Source: Blautia obeum ATCC 29174
GTDB lineage: Bacteria; Bacillota; Clostridia; Lachnospirales; Lachnospiraceae
DNA length: 64,000 nt
Direction of reading: 5' to 3'
Assembly: GCF_025147765.1 (NCBI RefSeq)
Contig: NZ_CP102265.1
Span: 3,385,001-3,449,000 of the forward strand
The notes under the pieces were generated by a model, which saw only the letters and a list, made by a program, of their open reading frames with translations, had not been told where the DNA came from and searched no databases. A program made the position numbers and the translations under genes. Shown here piece by piece: positions 42,158-52,309 of the stretch. The stretch's first letter is position 1, and every line of letters starts with the position of its first letter.

Positions 42158-44923
42158 TTATTCAGTTTCATGAGCATATATATCCACTTTATGCTCTCCT
42201 GTCATTTCTTTGCCAAAGAAACCTTCCAGCGGATTTCCATCCAGTTTTACTGTATAGCTGTCACCATGCCCATGTATCTCAAATACAAATTTTGCATTCT
42301 GATATGGAACAGAATCAAGTACTGCTCCCTCAAATTCATCCAGAATACATGGATGTACCTGAATTCCCTGCTCACTGTAACGTATTCCAAAAACTCCATT
42401 GACAATAAACCCAATAAACCCTGCTGCATGCCATGGCAGGTGCGGCCATCTCCATGCTCTTCCTGTATCAACATCCATTACTTCATGGAACGATTTATTC
42501 AGAAGCACATTCCTTACCTGTGCAAAAATAAGCTTTTTCAGAAATTCTTTATTTCCACTTTCACCAGCCGCTTCCGATAATCCAAGCGTCCATGATACCC
42601 AGCAAGCTCTCCAGAAATGATTTTTTTCTTTACGGAAAGGATACCAGTTAATTCCAAACTCAGAAAATGCCTCCGGATTACTTTCGATTGTCTTCAAAAA
42701 CAAATTTCTCTGTCTTTCAGTTGCAATGCCAAACCGTGGCCACAAAACCATTTCTGCACCAGTCGTTTCCCACCAGCCTTTTTCATATGCTTCGCTTCCT
42801 ATCGGTCCACTTGTAAAGCATTCTTTTTCTTCATTCCAGTATTTTTCCTTTATGGATGTAAACATTTCTTCTGCACGATTTTCCCAGAACTTAATTCTCT
42901 CCAGATAGCATCCTGTAACCTTACATATCTTGGCAACATCCTGATACATCAAAGCAAATGTAATTTCTGTCCCAAGACAATATCCTCCATTTTCCGGCTC
43001 TTCAAAGGCATCCTGTGCAAGACACATTGTCGCATGAATCAGCTGCATTTCTTCATCATAGCGTGCATCTGCCTCTTCTGCATATTTTATAATTCCCGGC
43101 AACATTTCATACAAAAGCTGAATATCTCCTGTTGTTATATAATGATCCCATGCAGCAATCGCCGGCATTGCTGCACAGTCAACGCCATTATTAAATCCAT
43201 GTTCAGAAATATAGGACAAAGATTCTCTGGCTTCGTCCGGTGCAAGTAGATTCTGACATCGAAATGCTGCATGACAGGTGTCTCTTACCCAGCTTCCGAA
43301 ACCTTCTCCTTCTCTTTGAAAAACAGCTGCATTCATCAGACCTTCCTGGCCTGGCAGGGCATATTTTTTATTCCTGTTCTGACACATAATATCTGTTGCA
43401 AGAGAAAATGCGGCATTTATAACATTATGCTTTGTGTGCAGACTCGGATAAACAGACTCCTCCGGTGCATCCCAACGCTCGGTTCTATTCTGGATTCTTG
43501 TCATGTCTCCCCACGGAGTATCTCTCCAGCAAAATTCTTCTACAGCCCTCACCGGTGATAACACGGTCTTTCCATCCCTCACTGCCCATGCTGCCGGTTC
43601 TCCATAAATACGATCTTCTACACAGTTCTCATATACTGTATAGGATTCAGATTTAAACAACGGTTGTCCTTTTTCTTCCTGTTTAATCAACAATCTGTTT
43701 TCTTCTTCGTATCGCGTAGATCTCAGTCCCCATATATTCAGACAAATGACAGAGGCTGTTTTTCCATTTGTATGGATTTCAAAATACGGTTCTGCATTAT
43801 ATTGAAGATAAAAGGATGGATTGTTGATGTTTTCCACCTGCTCACTTCGAATCTTATAATCCTCTTTTTTAGGACCATCGTCCTGAACTATGAGCATTGC
43901 ATTCTTCCTGTCTGCGTATAATTCCTGAATTGCCATATCTCTGTAAAAATGCAGGTACAACCTTCCCTTTTCTGTTGGAACTTTCATTTTATATCCCCGG
44001 CAGTTCAGCGTCTGATCCAATGCCTTCCAGATCCATTTTACTCCACACAACTCAAACTCAATTTCCGTTTCCTGCCCGACAAACATTTCCAGTTCTACTT
44101 CACAGGCTTTTGTCTGAATATCGGATACAATATTTTCGGGTGCCAGGAGTCGGACTTCCGGCCATACATCCGGTCCCTGACGAAATCTCATAAGAAATTC
44201 AAACTTCTTATCAATATGCTCATTATGCCACTGTCTGACCCACACACGCAGATTATCCACCTGTGCAGCCGGCTTTAACTGTTCTCCTGAAAAAACGGAT
44301 GGAATACTGATTGCATTGGATGCAGCAACACCTTCACATGTTTTTTTCGCAGTCTGACCTAAAATCCATATTTTTCCATCTTCTTCAAATTCTATTTGTT
44401 GTTCAATATCACCAATCCATTTATCCGCTTTCCGACAGATACTTTCGATCCCCGGAAGCTCACTTTCCTCACGTTTCCAGTGTAGGAGATCCTTGCTTAC
44501 AAGACACATAGCTGTTTGATTTTCTTCAATTCCTGTCATCGAACACGGATCAATCACACAGTCCAGAATCCACTTTTCTCCTGCTTTTTTTACACCTTTC
44601 AGTTCCTGGATACATCCGGTTGGCGGCATATACTGAATGACAGACTTAGACAATTCTCTTCTTCTCTGTTTTTCCGGATTATCAGAAAGTTCTATTGCAT
44701 TGATCCATCTGTTCGCCGGGCCTTCTGCCTGAATATCGTCCCCGGAAAATTCTTTCAACGGATATGCCATCCAATAGTCCACTCTTGTCTCAGATACTTT
44801 CATCCGGACAATTTCTTTTTTTCCAGTACTGTCTGAAATAGTTATGATACATGGATCTGCATTCTCTTCATAAGGAATGCGCAACCAGTTTTCTTCGTGC
44901 CTTTTCATAAAAAGCTTTTTCAT
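42158..44923 (-). CDS. Glycoside-hydrolase-like protein with (alpha/alpha)6 C-terminal domain
   Basis: 921 residues, no signal peptide, so cytoplasmic. Residues 1-230 include VSKDLLHWKREE, a phrase typical of GH32/GH43 beta-propellers. Middle residues (about 240-480) are beta-rich. From about 520 the chain becomes helical with Trp/Asp-rich motifs (GEGFGSWVRDTCHAAF, GWWETTGAEMVLWPRFG, HFWRACWVSWTLG, WRWPHLPWHAAGF) that look like an (alpha/alpha)6 toroid as in GH63/GH78/GH94-like enzymes. I cannot assign a family. It is the last structural gene of the operon and probably acts on the imported oligosaccharide. Confidence 0.65.
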   Translation of the reverse strand: MKKLFMKRHEENWLRIPYEENADPCIITISDSTGKKEIVRMKVSETRVDYWMAYPLKEFSGDDIQAEGPANRWINAIELSDNPEKQRRRELSKSVIQYMPPTGCIQELKGVKKAGEKWILDCVIDPCSMTGIEENQTAMCLVSKDLLHWKREESELPGIESICRKADKWIGDIEQQIEFEEDGKIWILGQTAKKTCEGVAASNAISIPSVFSGEQLKPAAQVDNLRVWVRQWHNEHIDKKFEFLMRFRQGPDVWPEVRLLAPENIVSDIQTKACEVELEMFVGQETEIEFELCGVKWIWKALDQTLNCRGYKMKVPTEKGRLYLHFYRDMAIQELYADRKNAMLIVQDDGPKKEDYKIRSEQVENINNPSFYLQYNAEPYFEIHTNGKTASVICLNIWGLRSTRYEEENRLLIKQEEKGQPLFKSESYTVYENCVEDRIYGEPAAWAVRDGKTVLSPVRAVEEFCWRDTPWGDMTRIQNRTERWDAPEESVYPSLHTKHNVINAAFSLATDIMCQNRNKKYALPGQEGLMNAAVFQREGEGFGSWVRDTCHAAFRCQNLLAPDEARESLSYISEHGFNNGVDCAAMPAIAAWDHYITTGDIQLLYEMLPGIIKYAEEADARYDEEMQLIHATMCLAQDAFEEPENGGYCLGTEITFALMYQDVAKICKVTGCYLERIKFWENRAEEMFTSIKEKYWNEEKECFTSGPIGSEAYEKGWWETTGAEMVLWPRFGIATERQRNLFLKTIESNPEAFSEFGINWYPFRKEKNHFWRACWVSWTLGLSEAAGESGNKEFLKKLIFAQVRNVLLNKSFHEVMDVDTGRAWRWPHLPWHAAGFIGFIVNGVFGIRYSEQGIQVHPCILDEFEGAVLDSVPYQNAKFVFEIHGHGDSYTVKLDGNPLEGFFGKEMTGEHKVDIYAHETE

Positions 44924-44957
44924 TTCTGTCTCTGTTCCTTTCTGTTAGCAATCTTCT

Positions 44958-45854
44958 TTATTCCACTACGTTAAGCTTCCTGCTTCTGTAGACTTCTTTC
45001 AACTGCTCCAGCTGTTTTTCATCAGGTGCTTCAAACATCTGCTGATTCACTCCGACATGTTTTGCTTTTTCAACTCCAAAATCATGATATGGCAAAAGTT
45101 CCACACTTTTGATGTTTTTTCCAAGAGCCGCAAGGAAATCCGCTGTTACAACAGCATTTTCTATCTCATCGTTGATTCCCTTTATGATTGGAATCCTGAT
45201 CATGATCGGTCTGTAATTCACCAATTTTTTCAGATTCTCTTTGATCAGAGTATTTTCTGTTCCTGTATATTCTTTATGTTTTTCATTGTCAAATATCTTG
45301 AAATCTACAAGAAACAGATCTACACATTCTGTCATTCTGTGTATCACTTTCCAGGGAAAAGCAAGTGCTGTTTCAAAAGCAACTGAAATATGCTCTTCCT
45401 GAAGTCTGCTGCACAAATCATATAGAATCTCTGCCTGCATCATTGGTTCTCCACCAGAAAAAGTAACACCGCCTTCTGAAATTTCATAGAGTCTTCTGTC
45501 TCTGAGTAAAAGTTCCGATAATTCTTCAACAGAATAATAACTTCCTACGATTTCCAATGCTTCTGTGCAGCAAATTTCCACACACTTTCCACACACAGTA
45601 CAAAGAGTTCTTTCATAAATATGCTGCCCGTTTTGTATCTGTTGTGCTCCTGAGGGACAGATTTCAATACACTGACCACAGCCAATACATTTATTTTCCG
45701 TATAACTCAGTATACTTTTCTTTTTCCATGTCTCCGGGTTGTGACACCATTTGCATCGCAAATTACATCCCTGTAAAAATACAGTTGTCCGTATTCCCGG
45801 TCCGTCATGCAGAGAAAAGTTCTGTATCTGACTTACCAGTAATTTTTGCTTCAT
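44958..45854 (-). CDS. Glycyl radical enzyme activating enzyme (radical SAM)
   Basis: 298 residues. The radical SAM motif is C30-x3-C34-x2-C37 (GCNLRCKWCHNPE). Two extra [4Fe-4S] ferredoxin motifs follow: C56, C59, C62, C66 and C85, C88, C91, C95, as in activases of dehydratase-type glycyl radical enzymes but not of pyruvate formate-lyase. GGEP is present in VTFSGGEPMM. It starts 8 bases after the glycyl radical enzyme stop. It should abstract hydrogen from G723 of that enzyme. Confidence 0.95.
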   Translation of the reverse strand: MKQKLLVSQIQNFSLHDGPGIRTTVFLQGCNLRCKWCHNPETWKKKSILSYTENKCIGCGQCIEICPSGAQQIQNGQHIYERTLCTVCGKCVEICCTEALEIVGSYYSVEELSELLLRDRRLYEISEGGVTFSGGEPMMQAEILYDLCSRLQEEHISVAFETALAFPWKVIHRMTECVDLFLVDFKIFDNEKHKEYTGTENTLIKENLKKLVNYRPIMIRIPIIKGINDEIENAVVTADFLAALGKNIKSVELLPYHDFGVEKAKHVGVNQQMFEAPDEKQLEQLKEVYRSRKLNVVE

Positions 45855-45862
45855 TTTACCGA

Positions 45863-48100
45863 TTACCTCTGTGTACGCTGAATTACCTCATTCTGCATTT
45901 CCGCAGTCAATGTATGGAAATATGCACTGTATCCACACACTCTTACTACAATATTTTTATGTGTTTCCGGATTTTTCTGTGCCTCTAAAAGTGCATTCCT
46001 GCTGATAACATTAAAATCCATAATGCTTCCGCCATTTTCACAGAAGGCCCGCATCACACTTGCAAACAATGACGGCTGCGGAGTTTTATACATCAGTGGA
46101 ATGTCCATATAAATAACTGCCCCACCCGGATATTTCGTGTAATCCATTGTTTTTATTGCATCAAGTAATGCTGCAATATTGATGTTTTCTGTACTTTCAC
46201 TTGGGTTAACGCCTCGTGAGAGAGCACTTTCACTTTTTCGTCCATCGGCCGTTGCAATCGTTACATTTTTAAACCAGTTATAAGAATAAAAAGCAAATAA
46301 TGACGGCTCAAATTTTCCGCCTCTGTAATTTGCCTGTCCTCCAAGACATTCAGCCAGATCATCCATAACCTTTTTTCCAAATTCTGTAGCATCTTTATCC
46401 TTGCAGAATTTTGGGACTTTATGAAGCAAATATTGTCGAAGGATCTCATCATCTCTGAAGTCTTCTTTCATCGCTTTAAGCAGGTGACCAAATGTCGTAA
46501 TCTTATCTTCATATACTGCCTTCTTTATCGCATATAACGAATCAATTACTGTCCCTGCACCCGCAGCAGCAAAATTATCTGTATTATAGACAGCACCGCC
46601 TTCTGAGACATCTTTTGCCGTCTCAGTACATGATGGCATAGTTGCAGAAAAGAACAACGACGGATTTATTATTTTCCACCATGAACCATATTCGTTATAT
46701 TTTTTCACAAAGAAATTCAGTTCATTTCTATAATTTTCAATTACAATATGATAGAATTCTTCAAAATCGCTCGCATTCGCAGCTGGTAGAAACTCAAACC
46801 CATCTCTTTTGAATATGTCATTCCAGTACTCTGGATATAAGGATCCATTTAACATCTGCACAAGATTTAGATAGGTATATGCTCTGCTGTTGACTTCATT
46901 AGAAAGGCAGATTTCCTGACAGCCGCCAGCAACATAAAGCCGGCAATCTTCCAAACTCTTTCCCTGCTTCTGATTTGCAGGAATTATAACATCATCATTA
47001 AAGATGGACAGCACATTTAGCCCCATTCCTGCCAGCTCGCCTACCTGCAGCAGAAATTCATCTGGATGTTTTGCCGATATTCTCACCTGTAGTTTCGGAT
47101 TTGCGAAATGATATTTTTTATAACTGTTTATGATCATCCTGCTTATGTCATTATAAACAATATCACCATTTTTATCGCATCCACCTATGATAATATCTGC
47201 ATTTGTGCCTCCTGGAAGATCTGCCTCAAGATTCCATCTTGCATCTGTCATCGATACAAAACAGTCAATCAGTTCCTGTGCCTCATCTGGCGTTATTCGA
47301 TTGTTTTTCAGATCTCTTTCATAATAACTGATCAGAATTCTGTCCAGATGTCCAATCACAGCAAATCCAAGTCCATCCAGCGCGTTGCACATCTCACGCG
47401 TAAACCAGATTGCACACATCGCTTCATAAAATGTTTCAGCCGGTTCAGATGGAATTCGGCGTGCTGTAACAGCAATCATTTTAAGTGCCTTTACATGTTC
47501 CTCATCGTGTTCTGTTTTCAGCATTTCCTCTGCTTTTTCGGCAAATCTCTCAGAGATTCTCTGCAGGCTGCGGCATACGTCAATCATGCATTTTAAAAAA
47601 TCCTGCTGATGATCTGTAAGATCTTTCTCTTCCAGGCGCATCCTTGCATGTCTGATTATTCCGGATAAGCCATATTTCAATATAGTCTCGCAATTTGCAT
47701 AATGATGTGCCGCATCCATAAACTGTGGTCCGTTCATGACACCATATTTTCCGTAGTATCCACTCCATTCTCCATATCCATCTACGAAATCTGGATATTG
47801 TTTCATTAACCAGCATCCTATGCCTGGCTGCGGTGGAAATGATGCAGTAACACTGTTCTGCTCTCTTCCTGTATCAATTTCTGCATAAAACGGACTGGAT
47901 GGAAAAAGAATCACCTCAGCATCCCTGGCTGCTGTTCTGTAAATCCATGTTTTTTTCTGAAAAGAACTTGCCTTTGGATTTTCTTTCTGAAGGCGATCCA
48001 GTTCTTTTTCCATTCTTGAAACATCTGTTGGATAATTAGAATATACAGCTTTGGTCTCTTTAAAATATTCTTCTTTATTGAATCGATAACCTGCCATCAT
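45863..48100 (-). CDS. Glycyl radical enzyme of unknown substrate, dehydratase/lyase type
   Basis: 745 residues. The glycyl radical motif is VRVCGYSAYF with G723 near the C-terminus. The active-site loop is VAGGCQEICLS, with thiyl C394 and E396, the C-x-E arrangement of dehydratase/eliminase-type enzymes (CutC, glycerol dehydratase, hydroxyproline dehydratase) but not of pyruvate formate-lyase, which has two adjacent cysteines. Most of those relatives read GCVE; here it is GCQE. AGGAGG lies 5 bases before the ATG. The sugar-import and dehydrogenase neighbours suggest a carbohydrate-derived polyol or cyclic sugar as substrate. Confidence 0.92.
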   Translation of the reverse strand: MMAGYRFNKEEYFKETKAVYSNYPTDVSRMEKELDRLQKENPKASSFQKKTWIYRTAARDAEVILFPSSPFYAEIDTGREQNSVTASFPPQPGIGCWLMKQYPDFVDGYGEWSGYYGKYGVMNGPQFMDAAHHYANCETILKYGLSGIIRHARMRLEEKDLTDHQQDFLKCMIDVCRSLQRISERFAEKAEEMLKTEHDEEHVKALKMIAVTARRIPSEPAETFYEAMCAIWFTREMCNALDGLGFAVIGHLDRILISYYERDLKNNRITPDEAQELIDCFVSMTDARWNLEADLPGGTNADIIIGGCDKNGDIVYNDISRMIINSYKKYHFANPKLQVRISAKHPDEFLLQVGELAGMGLNVLSIFNDDVIIPANQKQGKSLEDCRLYVAGGCQEICLSNEVNSRAYTYLNLVQMLNGSLYPEYWNDIFKRDGFEFLPAANASDFEEFYHIVIENYRNELNFFVKKYNEYGSWWKIINPSLFFSATMPSCTETAKDVSEGGAVYNTDNFAAAGAGTVIDSLYAIKKAVYEDKITTFGHLLKAMKEDFRDDEILRQYLLHKVPKFCKDKDATEFGKKVMDDLAECLGGQANYRGGKFEPSLFAFYSYNWFKNVTIATADGRKSESALSRGVNPSESTENINIAALLDAIKTMDYTKYPGGAVIYMDIPLMYKTPQPSLFASVMRAFCENGGSIMDFNVISRNALLEAQKNPETHKNIVVRVCGYSAYFHTLTAEMQNEVIQRTQR

Positions 48101-48119
48101 GCTTTCCTCCTGAGCTGCC

Positions 48120-49145
48120 TTAAAAATTTAAAACTACCTTCAATGCAGTTCTGTCTTTCACTGCCTGAAATCCTTTTTCGTAATCATCTATTGAAAATCT
48201 GTGTGTCACAAATAAATCAATGTCTATTTTCCCGTCCATGATTGCATCACAAACTGGCTTATGTACTTCAGCTTCTACCTCAGGAACCGGCCACTGTATA
48301 TACTGAATATTAAAATTTCTGAGTTCCGGTAATGGTACATCCAGATTTTCTCCGCTTTTTAAGCCATATACAGCAATTGTCCCTGTCTCTTTAATATAGT
48401 CCAGACACTGTGTGATCGTCTGATTTGATCCAATCGTATCTATACAGATATCGATCTTTCTGTTAAACAGATCAGAAGCTTTTTTCTTTTCTTTTTCATC
48501 TTTATTAAGAAATATACCTGCTACTCCCATTTTTTCTGCTGTTTCCAACTTGTCTCTGTGATTTCCCAGGACATAAATCTCCTGAATTCCCATCAGTTTT
48601 GCACAGCTTAGAAAAGCAAGCGCAACCGGTCCGTCTCCGAGTATGACCATCTTCTTTTTATCTTCAACGCCAATTCTTTTTAATGCACTGTATGTTTCCT
48701 TTAAAGTTATCAACATAGAAGCAGCTTCTGCCTGCATTCCTTCCGGACACACCTGCTGTGTAATTCCAAGATTAATGTCTTTTACATCGGCCTGGTCTTC
48801 CATAGCAGCTTTATAGTCTTTTACAATTCCGTATTCAGCAAATCCGCCCCAAGCACTGGAAAATTTATCATTGTCCGGCTGTCCTGCCCTGACTACAAGG
48901 TCTCCCACTTTAAAAGAAGTAACTTTTTTACCAATTTTAACAACTCTTCCTGCATCTTCGTGTCCTAACACCGCTGGATATCTCGTTACTTCTCTGACCT
49001 TTCCTCCAATAACTCCCAGATCCGTTCCATTGCAGATCATACAACATTCATTTTTTACCAGTGCTTCATAATCTCCAATCTCCGGAATCGGAAGATTTTC
49101 TTCCAGATACAGTTTGTTATCTTTTGTTACCACTAAACCTTTCAT
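48120..49145 (-). CDS. Zinc-type (MDR) alcohol/polyol dehydrogenase
   Basis: 341 residues. The catalytic zinc ligands are C38 (ICNGTD) and H62-E63 (GHEDAG). The nucleotide-binding loop is VILGDGPVALAF. The four-cysteine structural zinc loop of classical alcohol dehydrogenases is absent. It most resembles the sorbitol/threonine-dehydrogenase branch. AAGGAG precedes the ATG. Located between the permeases and the glycyl radical enzyme, it may oxidise a hydroxyl before or after the radical step. Confidence 0.9.
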   Translation of the reverse strand: MKGLVVTKDNKLYLEENLPIPEIGDYEALVKNECCMICNGTDLGVIGGKVREVTRYPAVLGHEDAGRVVKIGKKVTSFKVGDLVVRAGQPDNDKFSSAWGGFAEYGIVKDYKAAMEDQADVKDINLGITQQVCPEGMQAEAASMLITLKETYSALKRIGVEDKKKMVILGDGPVALAFLSCAKLMGIQEIYVLGNHRDKLETAEKMGVAGIFLNKDEKEKKKASDLFNRKIDICIDTIGSNQTITQCLDYIKETGTIAVYGLKSGENLDVPLPELRNFNIQYIQWPVPEVEAEVHKPVCDAIMDGKIDIDLFVTHRFSIDDYEKGFQAVKDRTALKVVLNF

Positions 49146-49161
49146 AACTGATCTCCTTTTA

Positions 49162-50010
49162 TTATTTAATGCCGGTTGCAGCTACAGACTGCATAAAATA
49201 TTTCTGGAATGCAAAGAACAGAATCAGAACAGGAATCATTCCAATCACGATAACACCCATGATCAGATTCCATGTCGGCTGTTTGATTACAGATGCACCA
49301 CAGATTGAGCTTATTCCCAATGTTACTGTCCATTTGCTTTCACTTCTAACGGATAACAACATCCAGATCAGATTATTCCATGCGGAAATAAATGTATAGA
49401 TTCCTAATGTTGTCATACTTGATTTCGTATTTGGCAGTAAGATCTTCCAGAATATCTGGAAATGACTTGCTCCATCAATTTTTGCTGCTTCATCCAGCTG
49501 CTTTGGTATTCCCATGTAAAACTGACGCATAAGAAATGTTCCAAACGGAATGGACCATGCTACCTGCGGAAGTATCATTCCCATATATGTATCCAGCATG
49601 TTGAGATTTCTACATAAATTATAAGAAGGAATCAATCTTACTGTAATCGGAATCATCATCGTTGACAGATAAAGAATAAAAACAATATTTCTGCCTTTGA
49701 ACTCAAGTCTCGTAAATACATATGCAGCTAAACTACAAAGAAAAATAGTAAGTGCAGTCACTGCTATCGCAACAATAAATGAATTGAAAAAGCACTTAGG
49801 AAAATCCAGCAGCTGCCATGCTTTTGTAAAATTCTCCCACTGTACCGCTTTCGGTAAGATCCTTCCTACACTTGTCGCAAGATCTGTATCTGATTTTAAT
49901 GCAGTAGATAATATATAAACAAATGGAAACAGCATGATCACTACAAATGCAGCTATAACTACCCAGATTAAACTGTCTCCCAGAATTTTCTTTCTTAATT
50001 TTCTGGACAT
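49162..50010 (-). CDS. Sugar ABC transporter permease (MalG-like)
   Basis: 282 residues from an ATG at 50010 with GGGAG upstream. Six membrane helices and the cytoplasmic EAA loop in QLDEAAKIDGASHFQIFWKI contacting the ATPase. It pairs with the MalF-like permease at 50027. No ATPase is encoded nearby, so it likely uses a shared MsmK-type ATPase. Confidence 0.93.
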   Translation of the reverse strand: MSRKLRKKILGDSLIWVVIAAFVVIMLFPFVYILSTALKSDTDLATSVGRILPKAVQWENFTKAWQLLDFPKCFFNSFIVAIAVTALTIFLCSLAAYVFTRLEFKGRNIVFILYLSTMMIPITVRLIPSYNLCRNLNMLDTYMGMILPQVAWSIPFGTFLMRQFYMGIPKQLDEAAKIDGASHFQIFWKILLPNTKSSMTTLGIYTFISAWNNLIWMLLSVRSESKWTVTLGISSICGASVIKQPTWNLIMGVIVIGMIPVLILFFAFQKYFMQSVAATGIK

Positions 50011-50026
50011 AGTCTCTTCTCCCTTC

Positions 50027-50926
50027 TCAGTCTTTGTCACTTGTCAGCTTCAACTGTACAACCGAAATAATAATCGAAAGAATAAAGATAAATACTGCCA
50101 TTGTACAGGAATATCCCATTTTCAAAGATGAAAAAGCAGTCTTATATAATGTCAGACCAGTTAAATACGTACTTGTTCCAGGTCCACCATTTGTCATCGT
50201 ATAAACAAGATCAAATTCCTGGAAAGTACCGATTACGCACATGAGAATAATATATGTAAGAACTGGTTTCAGCTGAGGCAATGTAATATAAACAAATTTG
50301 TGCCATGCATTTGCGCCGTCCAAATCTGCCGCTTCAAAAAATTCCTGCGAAATTTCCAGACGTCCAGCAACAACCATAACCATGTAATATCCTGCCCATC
50401 TCCAGATTGTTACGATTGCCATAGAACCCAGTGCAATCTTTCCATCTGTCAGCCAACCAACTTTTTCAAGGCCCAATGCACTCAAGAAATTATTGATAAC
50501 ACCATAATTCGTTCCCATCAGATATCTCCATGCAACACCAGTTGCAACCAGAGAAAGTGCACATGGTAAAAAGAAACTGCCTCTGATAAATTTCGAAATA
50601 ACTTTACTTTTATTATTTGCAAACAACACAAGTTCGCACATGATGACGGAAAATATGACGATCGGCGGAACATTCATCAGGATATATTTGATCGTGTTCC
50701 CCAGACTTGTCCACCAAAGTTTATCTTTTAGCAGATTCTGATAATTTTCCAATCCTGTAAATATCTTACCTTTTAATGGATTCCAGTCATAAAATGACAT
50801 ACGGATGGAATCTATCATTGGCCAGAATACAAACAATCCCAACAAAATCAGGGACGGCAACAGAAACAAAACAGCGATCTGCCAGTCTCCTCTTTTACGT
50901 TTTACTACTGTTTTTGTGTTACTCAC
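50027..50926 (-). CDS. Sugar ABC transporter permease (MalF-like)
   Basis: 299 residues. The start is a GTG at 50926 with AGGAGGG 6 bases upstream; the ATG overlapping it is out of frame. Six membrane helices; the EAA loop is FFEAADLDGANAWHKFVYI. Lies between the binding-protein gene and the MalG-like permease; all three form the importer. Confidence 0.93.
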   Translation of the reverse strand: MSNTKTVVKRKRGDWQIAVLFLLPSLILLGLFVFWPMIDSIRMSFYDWNPLKGKIFTGLENYQNLLKDKLWWTSLGNTIKYILMNVPPIVIFSVIMCELVLFANNKSKVISKFIRGSFFLPCALSLVATGVAWRYLMGTNYGVINNFLSALGLEKVGWLTDGKIALGSMAIVTIWRWAGYYMVMVVAGRLEISQEFFEAADLDGANAWHKFVYITLPQLKPVLTYIILMCVIGTFQEFDLVYTMTNGGPGTSTYLTGLTLYKTAFSSLKMGYSCTMAVFIFILSIIISVVQLKLTSDKD

Positions 50927-50993
50927 ATGAATCCCTCCTGTTAAATTCAAAGGATGATACGGAATATTTTCCACATCATCCTTTTGTTTTCAG

Positions 50994-52274
50994 TTACTGA
51001 GCAAGTAAACTATTTAACTGATCTACCATGCCATCCAGTGTACTCTTGATATCTGCATCATTATGCCAGATTTCATCAAAACACTGTCCAATGATTGTCT
51101 GCTGATCTGCAAATGTTTCTGTAAGATCAATATATCCTGCATACTCCAGTCCTGTATTAAATAATTTCATATCATGACTTTCGTCAAACATAGATACGGA
51201 AAGATCTGCTTGAGACTGTCTTACTGCAATCTGTGGAGATGTATTATCTTCAAGATATAATGCAAGACCTTCTTCGCTGGTCAAATATTTAATGAATTTT
51301 TCTGCCGCTTCCGGATTTTCGCAACTACTTGAAATACCAATACCATTCAGGAAAAGTACTTCTGCCTGTGTGCCATCATTCGCACGCGGTGCATTCATCG
51401 CTTTCCAGTTTACATCGTCCTGAAGATATGTGGAATTCCAGAGAGCCACACGGCACATAGCAATCTGACCCGCATTAAATTTTGTGATCAGTGCATCATA
51501 ACCGTCTCCCAATTTTTCTATTGCAGGCACATAACCTTCATCTACAAGACTCTTGACATATTCGAAAGCCGTAACGGTTTCATCTGAATTCCATCCACAG
51601 GTTCCATCATCATTCAGGTAGCTTCCACCAGCCTCTGTAATCCATGGATACATAGTATCAATTGCAGAAGACATATCATTAATAATTGTCGGATATTCAA
51701 TTCCAAGTTCATCTTTGTGTTCCATCAATGTTTTACATGCCTCTGTAAATTCATCCCATGTAAATCCATCTTCCGGAACTTCAATTCCGCACTTGTCAAA
51801 CATATCAACATTATAAACCCAGCCGTAATTTCCTCCATCAAGTGGGAGTGAATACCAGTCACCATCATATGTACAATATCTTTCTGCGACATCCCAGAAG
51901 TCATCAAATTTGTATTCTGTATCTGCTTTCAGCGCATCTACATCGAATTTCTGTAATGCCCCGGCATTTGCAAGAATCTGCGTAGTCCCTGTATTACAGT
52001 TGATAAGATCCGGAAGGTCACCTGCTGTAGCTTCTGTCAGAATTTTAGTTGCATAATCGGATACTTCTTCAAAATTGATTTCAATATCCGGATTTTCCTT
52101 TTCAAAAGCTTCGATAACTTTCTGATATTTGTCATAGCTATCATAGCTCTGCCAGTTTAATGTAATTTTATCTCCGGAATCTCCCTTGGCAGCCATTACA
52201 TCCACCCCACTGCCAACGCTGACAACTGGCACCATACATGCTGTTAATACAAGTGCAATTACCTTTTTCTTCAT
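50994..52274 (-). CDS. Extracellular sugar-binding protein of the ABC importer
   Basis: 426 residues from an ATG at 52274 (GGGAG upstream). The N-terminus MKKKVIALVLTACMVPVVSV has LTAC at 10-13, which could be a lipobox, but the hydrophobic core is very short; cleavage after VMAA (about 29) is also possible. The mature part is a type I solute-binding protein (ITLNWQSYDSYDKYQKVIEAF, PDIEINFEEVSDYATK). It is the first gene of the operon, with the promoter and operator just upstream. Confidence 0.92.
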   Translation of the reverse strand: MKKKVIALVLTACMVPVVSVGSGVDVMAAKGDSGDKITLNWQSYDSYDKYQKVIEAFEKENPDIEINFEEVSDYATKILTEATAGDLPDLINCNTGTTQILANAGALQKFDVDALKADTEYKFDDFWDVAERYCTYDGDWYSLPLDGGNYGWVYNVDMFDKCGIEVPEDGFTWDEFTEACKTLMEHKDELGIEYPTIINDMSSAIDTMYPWITEAGGSYLNDDGTCGWNSDETVTAFEYVKSLVDEGYVPAIEKLGDGYDALITKFNAGQIAMCRVALWNSTYLQDDVNWKAMNAPRANDGTQAEVLFLNGIGISSSCENPEAAEKFIKYLTSEEGLALYLEDNTSPQIAVRQSQADLSVSMFDESHDMKLFNTGLEYAGYIDLTETFADQQTIIGQCFDEIWHNDADIKSTLDGMVDQLNSLLAQ

Positions 52275-52309
52275 TTTGTTCTCCCTTCGTATTATAACTT
52301 TTCTCCATA

